From Macquaria australasica (lineage: Eukaryota > Chordata > Actinopteri > Centrarchiformes > Percichthyidae), in assembly GCA_005408345.1 (NCBI GenBank), contig SEMN01000012.1, positions 2,678,501-2,742,500 on the forward strand: a stretch of 64,000 nucleotides of DNA. Reading direction: 5' to 3'. Made by a program: the position numbers and the translations under genes. The notes beneath the pieces are model-generated. The model worked only from the letters and a program-made list of their open reading frames with translations. It had not been told where the DNA came from and ran no database searches. Shown here in pieces: positions 24,561 to 37,160 of the stretch (position 1 is the stretch's first letter; each line of letters begins with the position of its first letter).

Positions 24561-27500
24561 TTTATGCAGATAATTACACCTGCAATTGTTTATGAGTGTG
24601 CATGTGCCTCCCGATGATAGGCAAGTACTGGAAAAATGTGATTACAGGCACACCCTGAACGGCATGACCCTAATGTCGCACACCGCTGTGCAGCCAGGTA
24701 AATCTCTATAAAAACCAAGAGTTGGGCTGATTTTCTGCTTAATGCTGTAACAAGAGAAATTGTGTAAATGGGTTTGTTTGCCTCTGACATGGCAAAGTAG
24801 AAATCGACGTGTTTTGATATTTTGCACACGGGACAGGGATAGGAGTGGGAAGTGGAAAGAGGGTGTGTGTTGGGGTGGGGTGGTGGGGAGGGGGTCCGAG
24901 AAGCAGTGAGCAGGATGGGAAGGAGCTTCAAAGTGCGGGGAAGAGGTCCCTGGCCCCCCACTGCAGCCTTGTTCACATGAGAATCAATCTGGTGCCGGTG
25001 TTTGATGTGAACCGCAGATAAAAGAAACGAAACAAAGAATGACAGCGGGGAGATATGGAAAGATGGGGCACAAACAGACAGGGAGATTAATGGGTAAGGC
25101 AGGGAAAAATGTAGAGGTATGAAGAGGTGCCAAAGGGCCACATTTAACAAAGAAGGACAGGGATATGGTATCTGAACCAGACTGGACAAGCAAGTGTAAA
25201 GAAAGAGGAGGCAGAGATATGTAAGTAGGAGGACAAAGTGAAAGACAGGATACAGTCTTTCAGTCAGACAGACACGATCCATCAGTCAGTCAGACATCGA
25301 AGGGCAAAAGAAGGTTCAAAGCCAGCGTGTTGGACACTAGTGCCTCGCACAGTCTCCCCATGATGCCAGGAACTTGCATTAGCATCACAATGCAAACTGC
25401 ATTATCATCATCGCCATCACCATTATCATGATCAGTGAAAATAAATGAATGATATTTTGTTAAAGGATTCACCCCTCGGGAATGTGGAGGTTATCTCTCT
25501 GTGCCTCTGGTTATCAACAGTTGTAAATTCACAGAAAACATTCAAAAATGATTTTCATACTAACACTCCAATGCTAACATACTGTGTCAAAGGCAGAAGT
25601 TGTAAAATTAGCATAAGAGCACAATAATAAATCAGAAACACCCTGTTTAAATCCGAGTCCCACATGATCAGAGCCGAGAACTCCCCCCTTGCTTGGTCCA
25701 TCAGTCGGTCGTCATGCTCCTCATGAAACAGTGTAGGAATGTTGTTTTATTTGTACTAAGTTGAACAGAAAAGTCAGAGCTCTGTTATCACAGGCCGCAC
25801 GGGAACAATGAGAGGCGGAGAGAGCAGCTTTTGGCTCTTTTCTTGTTTTTATTTCAGTCGAAACAGGCTCTGACATTGTTGTTCTTTCTGCTAATTAAGC
25901 TGTTAGAGAGAGGGGCTGGTCTGACAGGGCCCTGCTTGGCGGGGAGGCATAGAGTCAATGGGCCGAAGCTGAACAGGAGACATTTATGGGCTGCCTTAAG
26001 CCATTGTTTCCCTCCACCAAGGATCTTTTCAGGCCGGCCGCCTCTGTCTCGGTGACCTGTACAATGAGAAGAATGCCACTCCGAGAACCCAGAGCCGGCC
26101 ACAAAGAGCAGTCCCGCAGAATGAGGATTTCACGGCACTGGGTCGAATCCGGACGCTGCCAAGATTCCACGGATAGTTCTCACTTCTTCTGATCATCAGA
26201 CGCTATGAGACACTCTGACTCACTCTGTGTCACTCTGTGTGTGTGTGTTTATCATACAAAGGTGGAGAAATATTGTGGAGATGTTGTGCATATATTCAAT
26301 GACACAGATAAGTTTAACAAGAGAAATGAACAATATGGCTAGTGCAAAATGCATTCCATAATAATCTGTTGAATCTTTTCCTATTGAAAAAAACATTCAT
26401 GGTGGGTTACTAAGAAGCGTGAAAAGTTTTCCAATTTTAATTAATTTCCAATTAATATGCTCAAATGCTCAGAGTGGGACTTTAATCAGCTCTGTCTAAG
26501 TTTGTCCAGCAGCAGTTGTTTGAGCCACCTGTTCCTGTTACAGAAGCTGTCGCCCAACCTTGCAGATTAAACAGGTGAGATTAAGGCAAAGTTCTGGGCA
26601 GCTTGCAAAACATCCCCTAACACAGGCTACAAACAACCTTCTGTGAGCGTGTACGTGTGTGTTTGTGTGTGCGTGCTCTGGTCCATTTGATGGTCATCCA
26701 AGCGTCTCTGTGTGTTTACTTGGACCGCGAGACAGATCCTTCCTCTCTTGCCGAGTCACACAGCTCTGTCGTTGGCCTGAAGATGAATTTGTGATCTGCT
26801 TAGTTGTCACAGAAAACGTTATTTTTTTTCAAATTGTGGTTTTCTAGTGACTTAAAACAAACCATTTCTGTGTCAACACCACCTGCTTATGTCTTATCAG
26901 TGTGCCAGTTTCTGCTCCTTTAGCAACTGCCATGTGTTGTCATAATGTAACTCCATTTACCACAAAGTGTTGAACGGCACTTTCAGACGAGCCAGCACCT
27001 CGCACAACAAAGCGGCCCAATTATAGAGCCATTTATGTGTTTGTCAGGGGCTTCAAATGGGCACTGGTTTCTCGGGGTAGCCATATTGGCGAGGTCAGGC
27101 ACAGCATCTGAAAAGGCAGCTTTATTACAGAACAACCCATCCCTCTCTTAGATGAACACCCAAGAAGACAAAAATGACAAAAAAAGGAAGAAATAAAAAA
27201 TGACAACTTTGTTCTTTATAACAGTTTGGCTGAGCCTGCCTGTCTGGCTGCTCTGCGGAGCGCAGCAGCATGTGTTTCAGGGATTGTTCTGGAAGGGGGA
27301 GTGCAGAAACAGCAGGGAGCAGAAGACAAACAGGCAATTCGTGACTCATTAAACACAGCGACGGTGGCCAGCACAGTGGAGGGGTGTGAGGACCCGCGTT
27401 CCAACCGGGCGATAAACCCCCCCTGTACCAGCTGGAGCAGGCATCTGTCAGCCGCACGCCGCACAACGCCACGCCACCGATTATCAGCAACAAGCCATAT

Positions 27501-29845
27501 CTGAGTGGCCGGCCACAGCCATTTTCAAACACCCTACACTTACATAACAGTCCTGATTGGCTTACATGGGACCCGCAGGTCCACTGACGGGCTTCACGTT
27601 GGAAAAGTTGTTGCAGGTCAAGCCGTGGAGTGAGGCAACGCAAGTCTCTCTCTCTGCTATGCCAGAGGTCAGCTCGTGTTATTTTGTCATTTTGTTATGA
27701 GCAGCAGGTTGGCAGTTTGGTTCGGAAGCCCGTCTGCTAACAGTGGCCCATAACACCAAAGAAAGGACACCAAACCCAGATTAACAACCTGCTCCCAGGG
27801 CAAGAGCTGAAGTCCAGGTAATTTTAACTACAAGTTTAGGGCACACACAACTGAGAGTTACTTGTAATAGGCCATTTCTCTGTCCTTGAAAAACTAAAAG
27901 AAATGCATGTACATTTTGCACTGCATGTGGATTGAGATGCAGCTCTTTATGAACTGGGAAAGTGTGGCTGTCAATTGGTTGTAAAAGTGGTTAGAAAACA
28001 TTTGGCTTACTTGGGAGCACTGAGTCATTTTTTAAAATTTTCATGTGAGTGCAAAATAGAGATGCACCAATATCTTTAGCAGCTATAATCAAAATTTTCA
28101 TATTATGTGTAATGTTAAAAGGGTCACGTCACTCACAGAGAATGATCACCCGACTCTGCAGCTCCCGTTTTAGCATCTTTCAGCTCATTGTTTTGGTTTT
28201 ACGGCCTATAAATTTACTGTTTTGGTTCACTCTCAACGTTCTCATAGCATCATTTTCAAGGAAAAACCTCCAATAAACCCACTGTATACTACCTGCCCAG
28301 CTCCAAACAGCAAAGTTATCAACTAGATGATGAATATAGTGGAGCATTTAGCATTTAAAGAGCCAGATCTTTCCATCATGAGTTGGTGGAGACCAAAAGC
28401 AGAACTAGAAGGAGAAGAAATATTGGACTTACATGATCAAGTGGACACAAACACACTTAGAAGATGACAATATGTCAGTGTTGTGTTCACAGCATATTTC
28501 CACTGCCCCCAAGTGGCCAAACAGTCCGTTATTGCAGGTTTAATAATTGCTAAATTCTTGCTTCTTGGGAGCTGTGACCACAGATGCCATGTGTAAGTTT
28601 AAAATCAGGGCCCGAACTTGCATATTCACACAGCGATGAGGTTGAAAAATTGGAATTGATAGCTGGTATAATGAGACTCCAGTTTCTTTAACAACTATTT
28701 ATTCCTCCATCTGTCTCAATGAGTAGGAAAAAAAATGTCAGAAGAGAATATTCTTCGTGAAAAATCTGAGATGCTAAAGAACAAAGACAACATAACTCAA
28801 AAATAACTTATGACACTGTGGATGCAAGGTAATCAAAATCCTCCATCGCCTGGAAAAACTCAACATCAGCACAACTTTGCAACGAGGTAAAAGTTTGCTC
28901 TCAATAGAATTTAACGAGCTGCTAACTGCCTAATTAAACGCTGAGAGCAGATAAAAGCATGAAATATAGATAAGCTGGAAACACTGCCTATAGCTCTACG
29001 GTCCGTGCTGAGGAAGACAGTGATGTCTCCTAAAGCCACAATCAGCAGAGCAACTAAACCGCACCTCATCCTCCACCCGGTTGTGAATGTTTAATAAGAA
29101 CGGGAAGCTAAACATGCTGCCTCACAAGCCATGAATAAGACCGAATCGCCTGCCAATGGAGCAATGTAATAAAGTGTCTAAGTTTCGATGAAAAGCCAGT
29201 GTTAATGTGGTACTTCCGAAGCCCATGGCACTTTCTAGGACTGAGGGATTGGGGCTTTAACAGCGCTCGAGGTGTGACAGAAGGGGCCTCTCCCTCTCTT
29301 CACCAGTGGTAGCCGGGGTTGTAATTCTGACTTTAGCAGTCTTTACGACTCCCTCTCCTCATTTCTCTGGAATATGAAAACATCAGCATATGGCCGCCAA
29401 CAGCACCGAGGCTAAGGAGTCAATTTCCCCTAAGTAACATTGGGACAGGGGTGACATTCGTTTCAGTACTGCCCCCCTGGCTCAAAAAGAGGACAGAGGA
29501 GAGACTGAGACAGAGCTACAGAGCGAGAGGAGACATGGTGAGACGCACAAGGACAGAGAAATTGAAAGGGAAAGAAAGAGAAAGACAAAGATGGTTTGAC
29601 TCTCATTTTCTTGTACCAGCAGGTCTTCACTGCCTCTCTGTCTCAGTGTGTTCAGTGTGCAGTTCACAGAGTTTCATGTGGCTACCAGGAACAGAAAATC
29701 TGTCCATCAGCTGCCAAAGGTTCCAGCTCCGCTCCGTTCCTCTGAGCGCTCTTAAAAACCCGCTGTTTCACACCCATGAATTACACTATTTATGGCCCTG
29801 GTTAAAATGGGCAGATTCTGGGCACGCTGCATGTGTGTGCTTCTG

Positions 29846-29850
<5 letters not shown>
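24561..29850. other. long non-coding interval with candidate conserved islands
   Basis: No exon pairs found. Mixed-composition islands at 24690-24840, 25785-26060 and 26970-27090 contain homeodomain-like TAATTA/ATTA cores and look unlike neutral AT-rich DNA. The 230-residue minus-strand frame at 24590-25282 is a purine-tract artefact. Confidence 0.4.
25785..26060. promoter_or_regulatory. candidate conserved non-coding element
   Basis: Complex, non-repetitive sequence with GGAACAATG (SOX-like), CTAATTAAGC (homeodomain-like) and AACAATG-class motifs on both strands. Conservation is inferred from texture only. Confidence 0.25.

Positions 29851-29882
<32 letters not shown>
29851..29882. repeat. 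(GT)n microsatellite
   Basis: A 32-bp pure dinucleotide tract. Confidence 0.9.
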
Positions 29883-29884
<2 letters not shown>

Positions 29885-30384
29885 CATGTGGCAGATGGGA
29901 AGCAATATGGCACACCTCTGCCCAGACAGATGTGGCACAGCACATCACAGCGGGCCGGGAGAGGGATCGCAAACCTCAGGAACATCTGGACCTGTGGCAA
30001 CCTTCACCCTCAGCCAACAAGCTAACTTTACCTAGCTGCTAAGGACCTGGGAGGGGAGGAGAGGAGGAAACATTGGCTCATCACATGTCACTAGTCCCTG
30101 CGATCCCTTACATCGCATCTTCATCTCCAGCGGCATTTTGACTGACAGATGAGGAATCCCACCTCCCTCAGTGAGGGCTGTCAATCAATTGCTCTGTGGA
30201 GTGGAGCGCTGAGGCCTGTCCCAACATGGGCCTGTCATGGCCTGCTGCACAGGAGTACATTCCCACCACTCAGGGGTCAGCCTGTCTTGGACAAACTAGG
30301 GCTTCTACGACGGCCGGGGTTGTGAGAAATGGGGTAAGGGCAAGCCAGGAGAGAGGGTGATGAGGCCAGGAGAGAGGGTTGTAA

Positions 30385-30470
30385 AAGGGACTTCTTGGGA
30401 AGACACTGGAAGTGGTGTCCGAGTGTGTTCCGGCTTTTGCTTGTGTCTAATGTCAAGCAGCAGCTGTTGG
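30385..30470 (+). repeat. block shared with 33562-33630
   Basis: AAGACACTGGAAG and TTCCGGCTTTTGCTTG through CAAGCAGCAGCTGTTGG are nearly identical to a second copy 3.2 kb downstream. Confidence 0.7.
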
Positions 30471-30474
30471 TTTC

Positions 30475-30899
30475 CTTGGGTCCCGCCATTCATGTGGATG
30501 TTACTTTGACACGTACCACCTACCTAAACATTGTTGCAGACCAAGTACACCCCTTCATGGAAACGGTATTCCCTAATTTCAGTGGCCTCTTTCAGCAGGA
30601 TAATGCGCCCTGCCACACTGCAAAAATGGTTCAGAATGGTTTGAGGAACACGACAACAAGTTCGAGGTGTTGACTTGGCCTCCAAATTCCCCAGACAAAC
30701 AAGCCTGATCCATGGAGGTCCCACCTCACAACTTACAGGACTTAAAGGATCTGCTGCTAACGTCATGGCGCCAGATACGACAGCACACCTTCAGAGGTCT
30801 AGTGGAGCCCAGGCCTCGACGGGTCAGGGCTGTTTTGGCGGCAAAAGGGGGACCTACACAATATTAGGCAGGTGGTCATAATGTTATGGCTGATTGGTG
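30475..30899 (+). mobile_element. Tc1-like transposon 3' remnant
   Basis: Reads YLNIVADQVHPFMETVF and FQQDNAPCH, the second catalytic aspartate region of a Tc1/mariner DDE transposase. An in-frame stop and frameshifts follow. The end GGTGGTCATAATGTTATGG is the usual Tc1 right end. The 5' half is absent, and a short deletion near 30700 removes the stretch that normally carries the third catalytic acid. Inactive. Confidence 0.85.
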
Positions 30900-31310
30900 G
30901 TATACATGTTAATTAGGGATGACAATATCAGTTGGGCCTCCACTTTGGTCCAAACGGAAATATCTACAGGATGGATTGCCATGAAATTTGGTACAGACAC
31001 TCATGCCACCCTCAGGATGAATCGTAATAACTTTGGTGACCCCCTGACATTTCATCTAGCGCCACCATGAGGTCACAGTTTGTCTTTGATTTATGACCAG
31101 ATACCTTCAAAGTAATGACATCCCTATCAGCCTTAGCTGTACTTTGCCTTTATTGCTAATAGCAAATAATAGCACACTTAGTGCTAATAGCAAATATTAG
31201 CACACCTGCTTAACATAAGAATGTTAGCATTGTCATATTGCCATGCATGCATTAGCATTTAGCTCGAAGCAGAGGCTCTGGCTGTAGACTCTTCAGTCTT
31301 GTTCTTGAAT
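30900..31310 (+). repeat. 'GGATTGCCATGAAATTTGG' repeat, copy 2
   Basis: Directly abuts the Tc1 remnant. Starts GTTAATTAGGGATGACA and runs to GTAGACTCTTCAGTCTTG. Nearly identical to the copy at 33.8 kb. Confidence 0.7.
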
Positions 31311-32494
31311 ATGAAATGTTGCTGAACGGCAACTGACTCTCTCGTGTTGGAACTCCTTTTAACACACCTACAAGTTGTGTAAACACTAGGCTGCACTTGC
31401 AACTGCGTTTCATAATTCTGAAAATGAATAAATATATAATTTAACACCCCAACAGGCTTTAGTTCAAGATTAACAACAATGGCTGCCTGGAAGGTTGGAA
31501 ATCAATCTAAAAATGCATTTTTTCCAAACCTGTTGTGGAAAAGATATCAGGTACAGTTTGTTGATAGTGCACTATAGCATGCCCCTAATCATGACACGTT
31601 GCAATAATTATTATTTTTCTTTTGACACTGTAGTTTAATGACCCCAAAAATTTGGAAATGCAAAGTTTGTAAAATCTACTAGATCTGAAAGTAATTCTAC
31701 AATTTGAATACAAGAATACGTAAGTGGTTAAGTCATTTTGAAAACAAGTTTCCCTCCTGCCAAGAGTGTGATGAAACAAAAAAAAAGTATTTCAGTGCAG
31801 TGTGTTTCACAGATAATATTCAACATTAGGTAAACCATAATAACACACTGAAGCTCAATTAAACAATCAGAGAACAATTTCACAGTAGAGCAGACAACGG
31901 TTAATTAGCTGACTTTCCAGAGTAAGAATAAAGCAAACAGTTGTGTTTCGTTTCACTGTACGCTGTAACAGACAGAGGTGGGACAGCCGCGTGAGATGGT
32001 CAGAAAAGTAAAATCTGTCTTGCATGATTAATTAAATTCTCATGTGTGCCTCTTCCTCTGTAGGATACAAGCAAGGTGAGATTTCCTGCAGTCATATTGT
32101 TCTCTTTGCTTACCATACCGACCTAAATATAAGACGATATTTTTTTCTGGATATTATGTTTGAAAAAGTATTATATTTGAGGACTAGACATCACCAGTCC
32201 CACCATAGTCCCTACATGGATTAAGTACTGGTGGTCCCTATGTTACACTACATTAAGAGAGTGTTGCATTATTTGTGTTGTTTGTACTGTGTGTACACTA
32301 CATTCAAGTGACAGAGCTAGAATCTGATTTTCAAAAAAATAATTACCTGGCGATCTTTGAAAAACCCAGACGGCTGTTTCACAACAATAAAGACAAGGAC
32401 ATATGTCATTTCTGGCCACCTGGATTAAGAAATACAATCGTAACTTGAGAAAGTGTTTATTTTTTAGAAAATCGGATGCTTGCTCTGAACGTCA
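31311..32494. other. non-coding, no recognised feature
   Basis: AT-rich single-copy sequence with short unrelated ORFs. Confidence 0.45.
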
Positions 32495-32700
32495 ACATAT
32501 TGCTGTCATGCCAGAAAAATAAAAATGAATCAACATCACATTATAATGTGAAAAGTTTAGTGTTATAACAAGATGTTTTTCACATTATAACAAGATATTT
32601 TCACATTATTATGACATACAAACTTATCACATTGAAACAAGAAACTTTTCTTGTTATAACAAAATACTATTTATCTTGTTAAAATGTGAAACGATACTGA
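32495..32700. repeat. palindromic CTTGTTATAACAAG / CACATTATAATGTG array
   Basis: Repeated self-complementary units (CACATTATAATGTG, TTATAACAAGAT, CTTGTTATAACAAA) alternate over about 200 bp and could form hairpins. Confidence 0.6.
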
Positions 32701-32869
32701 TATACTCTAAGTAAAGTAACATAATCAAATTAAAGTTTTAATCACAGTGTTTTCACAACCGCAGATTGTAGATTGATTAAATGCAAAATTTTGCAACTTC
32801 TACATATTGTCAGTGGTCAAAGATCACATCATTTAATTGCGTTGTATTATTTCCTGTGCCATTAGGAAG

Positions 32870-33170
32870 CTCCAGTGGGAATAAGAACAGACATATGTTG
32901 GACAGAGGTGTGCTGGATGCCTGTAGACTGTAGTCCAGATGTCCTCCTGTTCACACAAAGCTCAGTCAATATGGATCACATCCTCTCAGTCTTACCAAAA
33001 CATCCCAGACTTTAAGGACTTTTTCTTTGTGTTACTTCAAAAAGAAGATCCCACACACTGGTCTTGCTCAGTATCACAGTTTATTGATCATATTATTAAT
33101 GTTTCGGCCCCTCTGGACTTTCGTCAAGAGAGTTTTAAACAATTCTTACAACATTGATCTTAAATAGATA
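32870..33170 (-). mobile_element. Penelope-like tail (GTTTCGGCC...CGTCAAGAG type)
   Basis: 33055-33130 holds TTATTGATCATATTATTAATG followed by TTTCGGCCCC and CTTTCGTCAAG. On the minus strand this reads TTGACGAAAGTCC, a loop, GGGGCCGAAAC: a hammerhead-like core as in Penelope-like elements. Confidence 0.4.
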
Positions 33171-33504
33171 ATGATCTTTGTGTTTCTCAAAAGCAGCCAA
33201 ATAGACACTGAGGCAGTTCTGAAACAAGAAATCTTTTCATTAACAATATTTTTTGTATGAATGTATCAGCGTATCACCCTCTGGAGTTGTTGAATACACT
33301 GAGCATGTTTTATTTACAGTAACATAACTTTATTTATATATCACATAGAGACAAGCTGAGAAAACCACTTTAAATGAAAAATAAATAAAACTGAGTTGGA
33401 ATAAAATCACGTTACATGTAAATAGACTATATTATAGTTTGTTTGTTTTTTCTGCTCTATTTGTGTGTATAAGTAGTGAAACAATATGTTTTACAACCTA
33501 GAAC
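33171..33504. other. non-coding, no recognised feature
   Basis: AT-rich sequence between repeats. Confidence 0.4.
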
Positions 33505-34442
33505 TGTTCTATAATAAACGTTTGAGTGATTGTGACTAAATATTTGTAAAGTTTGTTTGTAAAGACACTGGAAGAGTTGTATTCCGGCTTTTGCTTGTGT
33601 CTTATGTCAAGCAGCAGCTGTTGGTTTCCATTTATTTCAGTGAATGATATAGTGGCAGGTAATCCAGTTCTTACTGATTCCAGCTCATCTGGGCTCCGGT
33701 GATTACGCCTCAACACAACCTTTTATCCCCACTGTAATGTATACTTAAAATATAATAAAACACAGTATCATAGATAACACTGCCTCTGTTCGTTTTCATT
33801 TATATACATATATATATATACTTGTTAATTAGGGATGACAGTATCGGTTGGGCCACCACTTTGGTCCAAACGGAAATATCTACAGGATGGATTGCCATGA
33901 AATTTGGTACAGACATTCATGGTGCCCAGAGGATGCATCCTAATGACTTTAGTGATGCCCTGACTTTACGTCTAGCGCCACCATGAGGTTGGAATTTGTG
34001 GTTTTGAGTGAAATGCCTCGACAACTATTGGATGGATTGCCATGAAATTTGGTACACACACTCATGCTCCCCTCAGGATGAATCGTAATAACTTTGGTGA
34101 CCCCCTGACATTTCATCTAGCGCCACCATGAGGTCACAATTTGTCTTTGATTTATGACCAGATACCTTCAAAGTAATGACGTCCCCATCAGCCTCAGCTG
34201 CATTTAGTGCTAATAGCAAATATTAGCACACTAAACTAAGATGGTGAACTTTATACATTACATACATACATACATTATACCTGTTTAACATCAGTATGTT
34301 AGCATTGTCATATTGCCATGCTCGCATTAGCATTTAGCTCGAAGCACTGCTGTGCAGCCTCACAGAGCATCTGGCTGTAGACTCTTCAGTCTTGTTCTAT
34401 AATAAACATTTGAGTGATTGTGACTAAATATTTGTAAAGTTT
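33505..34442 (+). repeat. repeat block bounded by 50-bp direct repeats, with family copy 3
   Basis: 33505-33554 and 34393-34442 are almost identical (TGTTCTATAATAAAC, then TGATTGTGACTAAATATTTG). Between them lie the TTCCGGCTTTTGCTTG block (33562-33630) and a third copy of the GGATTGCCATG repeat (about 33820-34390). Confidence 0.8.
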
Positions 34443-34718
34443 TTACAGGTGCCTGTGTCATTTGGGCTCCTGGCAGCTTTATACTTTGTTAAATTGACAA
34501 AATGAGAAGTCAGACTTCTAAGTTTGTTCTGAAAAAAGGATGCCATGTATGTGGGATAAGGACAGATTAAAAGGTGCTATGCAAAGGCACAAATGAATGC
34601 TTTAGAAAGTCCCCATGGTGTTTGCATGCACACTTGTATAAGGCAGAGTGTAATCTCACATTACATTACAGAGAGAAAACCGACTGACAGACACCTTCCT
34701 CAGCTCTTCAGCTCCCTC

Positions 34719-34749
<31 letters not shown>

Positions 34750-37160
34750 CAGCTCTTTGAATAATTAGTGATGTGTGTCAATATTGTGGCCCATAGTAAC
34801 CATATGGTGGGTGCAGGCAGACAGGCCATTGTTGGGAGCTGTGAAATATTGTGTATCCCTGCGAGGGCTGGAGCCAGCAGAGGCAGGAAGTGTTGTCGGG
34901 ACTGACAGGGACATTGTGCGCTTGAATGGGCGAGTCCTCGGTGGCAGGGAGCACCGCGGACCCAGACAGAATGTCTTGACCCTGGTGAGAAAGGCTGATT
35001 AGGCATGGTGCGGCAGGCCTCTCCTTCATCCACCCCCACCACCACCACCACCACCACCCCTCTCATCCACACCCCCCACTGGAGGCCGTTAGAGCCCGAG
35101 CAGAATACAACAAGGCCACTTAACTCAGCGGCGCCTTTTCACTGCACACATAAAAACACTCATATATTCATGTCAGGGGTGGAGAGGAGAGGAGAGGGAC
35201 GGGGTCTCCGGGCTGCACAGTCAGTGTGTGAACTCAGGAATGATGAGAGTGTGTGTGATTTGTGCGAATGACAGTGTAACTTAGAGAGTGTGAACCCAAC
35301 AACTGATCTGATGCCTCAGAGTAGAAAAGAATAAAGTTGTTATTTTAGATTTTTGACCGTTTTCCTTCAGCAGTCCCGACTCACTTTTTAACATGCATCA
35401 AAGCTAAATGATGTAATTAGTGTGCTGTGTAGAGGACAGATTGGAAATGATGCTAAGCTTTTGTTTTACAGTCCTCATATCGCCACAGTATAATCAGACA
35501 AACACATTAGTTCAGATGTAATAGAAGGAGGCCAACATTATCCTGTCACATTAACAAGCTGTGGAGTGCAGGAAACGGAGCAGCTAGTGCATCCTGACAC
35601 TACACAAATCCTTAAAATACCATATAACACCCCAACAAATATCTGACTCTTAACTCTGCAAACATTTAAATCCAGGAAATCCTTCAAAATGTCGAGGAGA
35701 GACATTTCATAGCGAAACTTCTTTGGAAAACATCTGAGCTTTATTGCAAACATTTTATTTGTTAATTAACCTTTTAACAAATTAAATATTTAAACTTTAT
35801 GTTGCACAGAAAACATCCAGGTCACTCACAAGATTACTGACTAAATCAATGTAATTAATGAGGATTAAAATTTTAGAAATATGTGATTAAGTGATTATAG
35901 GCGGTAAAGACTAAGAGGATCCAGCCACTTTTAAAGTTTTTAAAACTGAACACTGAACGTTTAATATTTTTTCAGCAAAACTGATGATCGATATTTTGGA
36001 GTTTTACGAAACAGCTCTGCCTCAGTTGTGTGTTTTGTAATTATGGATGGGGGACTCATTTCCTTCCCTGCAAAACAAGCTGGGTAGCTTCAACCAGAGG
36101 AGTGAGTTCATCTAGTTCGGTTTCATTTTACCGTCCTCTGAGTCTTCTGCTCCTCTCTGCTCCATAACTACCTGATCAAATACGCTTCCATCCACGTCCC
36201 CTCTCTTCCTCGTCACTCCATCCTTCTCCTCTTTCATCCCGTCCTCCTTTCCCCTCTCTGCCAATTATCTCTCCGTCAGTCTGTCACACTTTGTAGTCTA
36301 ATAAAGGCGTCCTAAATTGATGCCCATCCTGCCTTTATCCCCCTGATAAAGCACAACAATTAAGGCCCATGTCTCTTTGCTCAGGGCCTTTGATGGCGCA
36401 TAAAGCTGCACCCAGAAAGAGGGAGAGGTGGTGGAGCTGCACTCATGTTAGCAGGCAGCTCTCTCTCTCTCTCTGTTTCTCTCTCTCCAAACCAATGTGT
36501 GCACACAAAATGCAGGTATATGAACACATACGCACAGAAAAACCTGTGCACAACAATCCACATCAGAGGCCTGGACTCCAGTCATGAATCTGATTAATTT
36601 AAACTGGACTTGGCAAAATCATATAAGACTTGCAACTCCCCTTTAACACCAGTGACACTTAACCCCTTTGATTTGGAGTAACTTGACATCCTTAGCCCTA
36701 AGCCCCTCTCTGCCAGCACCCACAGGGAACAGACTAGACCAGGACTAAACTATGATAATGTTGGGGGAGTTTTTTCTGGGCACAGTGTAGGGCACAGAGT
36801 ACTGAGGACCAATATCTGTAATAAGAAAAACACATACTGCAGGTGTGAGCAAGAAGCCAATGACAGTCTGAAGACATGTTTTAACTCAAAGCTTCTCTCC
36901 CTCAGTGCGACACACAGAGACAAAATCTTAAACCTTCACCCTCTGATAAAACACACCTTACTACAATCAAGATGAGCTGCTTAAAATAATCTAAAAGTTT
37001 TCCTAAAGACTTTTACCATTGAAATGCCATATAGCCTGGCCTACCATCACAAACAGTGCTGAAAAATTAGTCTTTAAACCTCTCTCCACTGACAAAACAC
37101 TGCATACAACATTAAAAGAACAATAAAAACCCACAAATAAATCAAAAAATAAATTAAAAC
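34443..37160. other. non-coding; microsatellites and a candidate conserved island
   Basis: (CT)n at 34714-34750, (ACC)n near 35036-35058 and CT repeats near 36462-36486. Candidate island at 36295-36445. No exon pair recognised. Confidence 0.4.
36295..36445. promoter_or_regulatory. candidate conserved non-coding element
   Basis: Non-repetitive, mixed composition with AAATTGATGCCC, AACAATTAAGG and GGCGCATAAA motifs, unlike its low-complexity flanks. Texture-based inference only. Confidence 0.25.

Noticed and set aside
24590..25282. 230-residue minus-strand open frame
   Set aside because: It arises from a purine-rich plus strand (GGAG/AGAGG tracts) that lacks stop codons on the complement. Leu/Ser/Pro-rich low complexity with no family resemblance.
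26138..26165. GGGTCGAATCCGGA resembling a tRNA T-loop
   Set aside because: No acceptor stem, D-arm or anticodon arm at the right spacing.
27125..27643. 172-residue minus-strand open frame
   Set aside because: Cys/Leu/Ser-rich without recognisable motifs; another strand and frame are equally open in this G/C-richer patch.
29451..30035. 194-residue plus-strand open frame
   Set aside because: Crosses a (GT)n tract and an AGA-rich stretch; no domain and no splice context.
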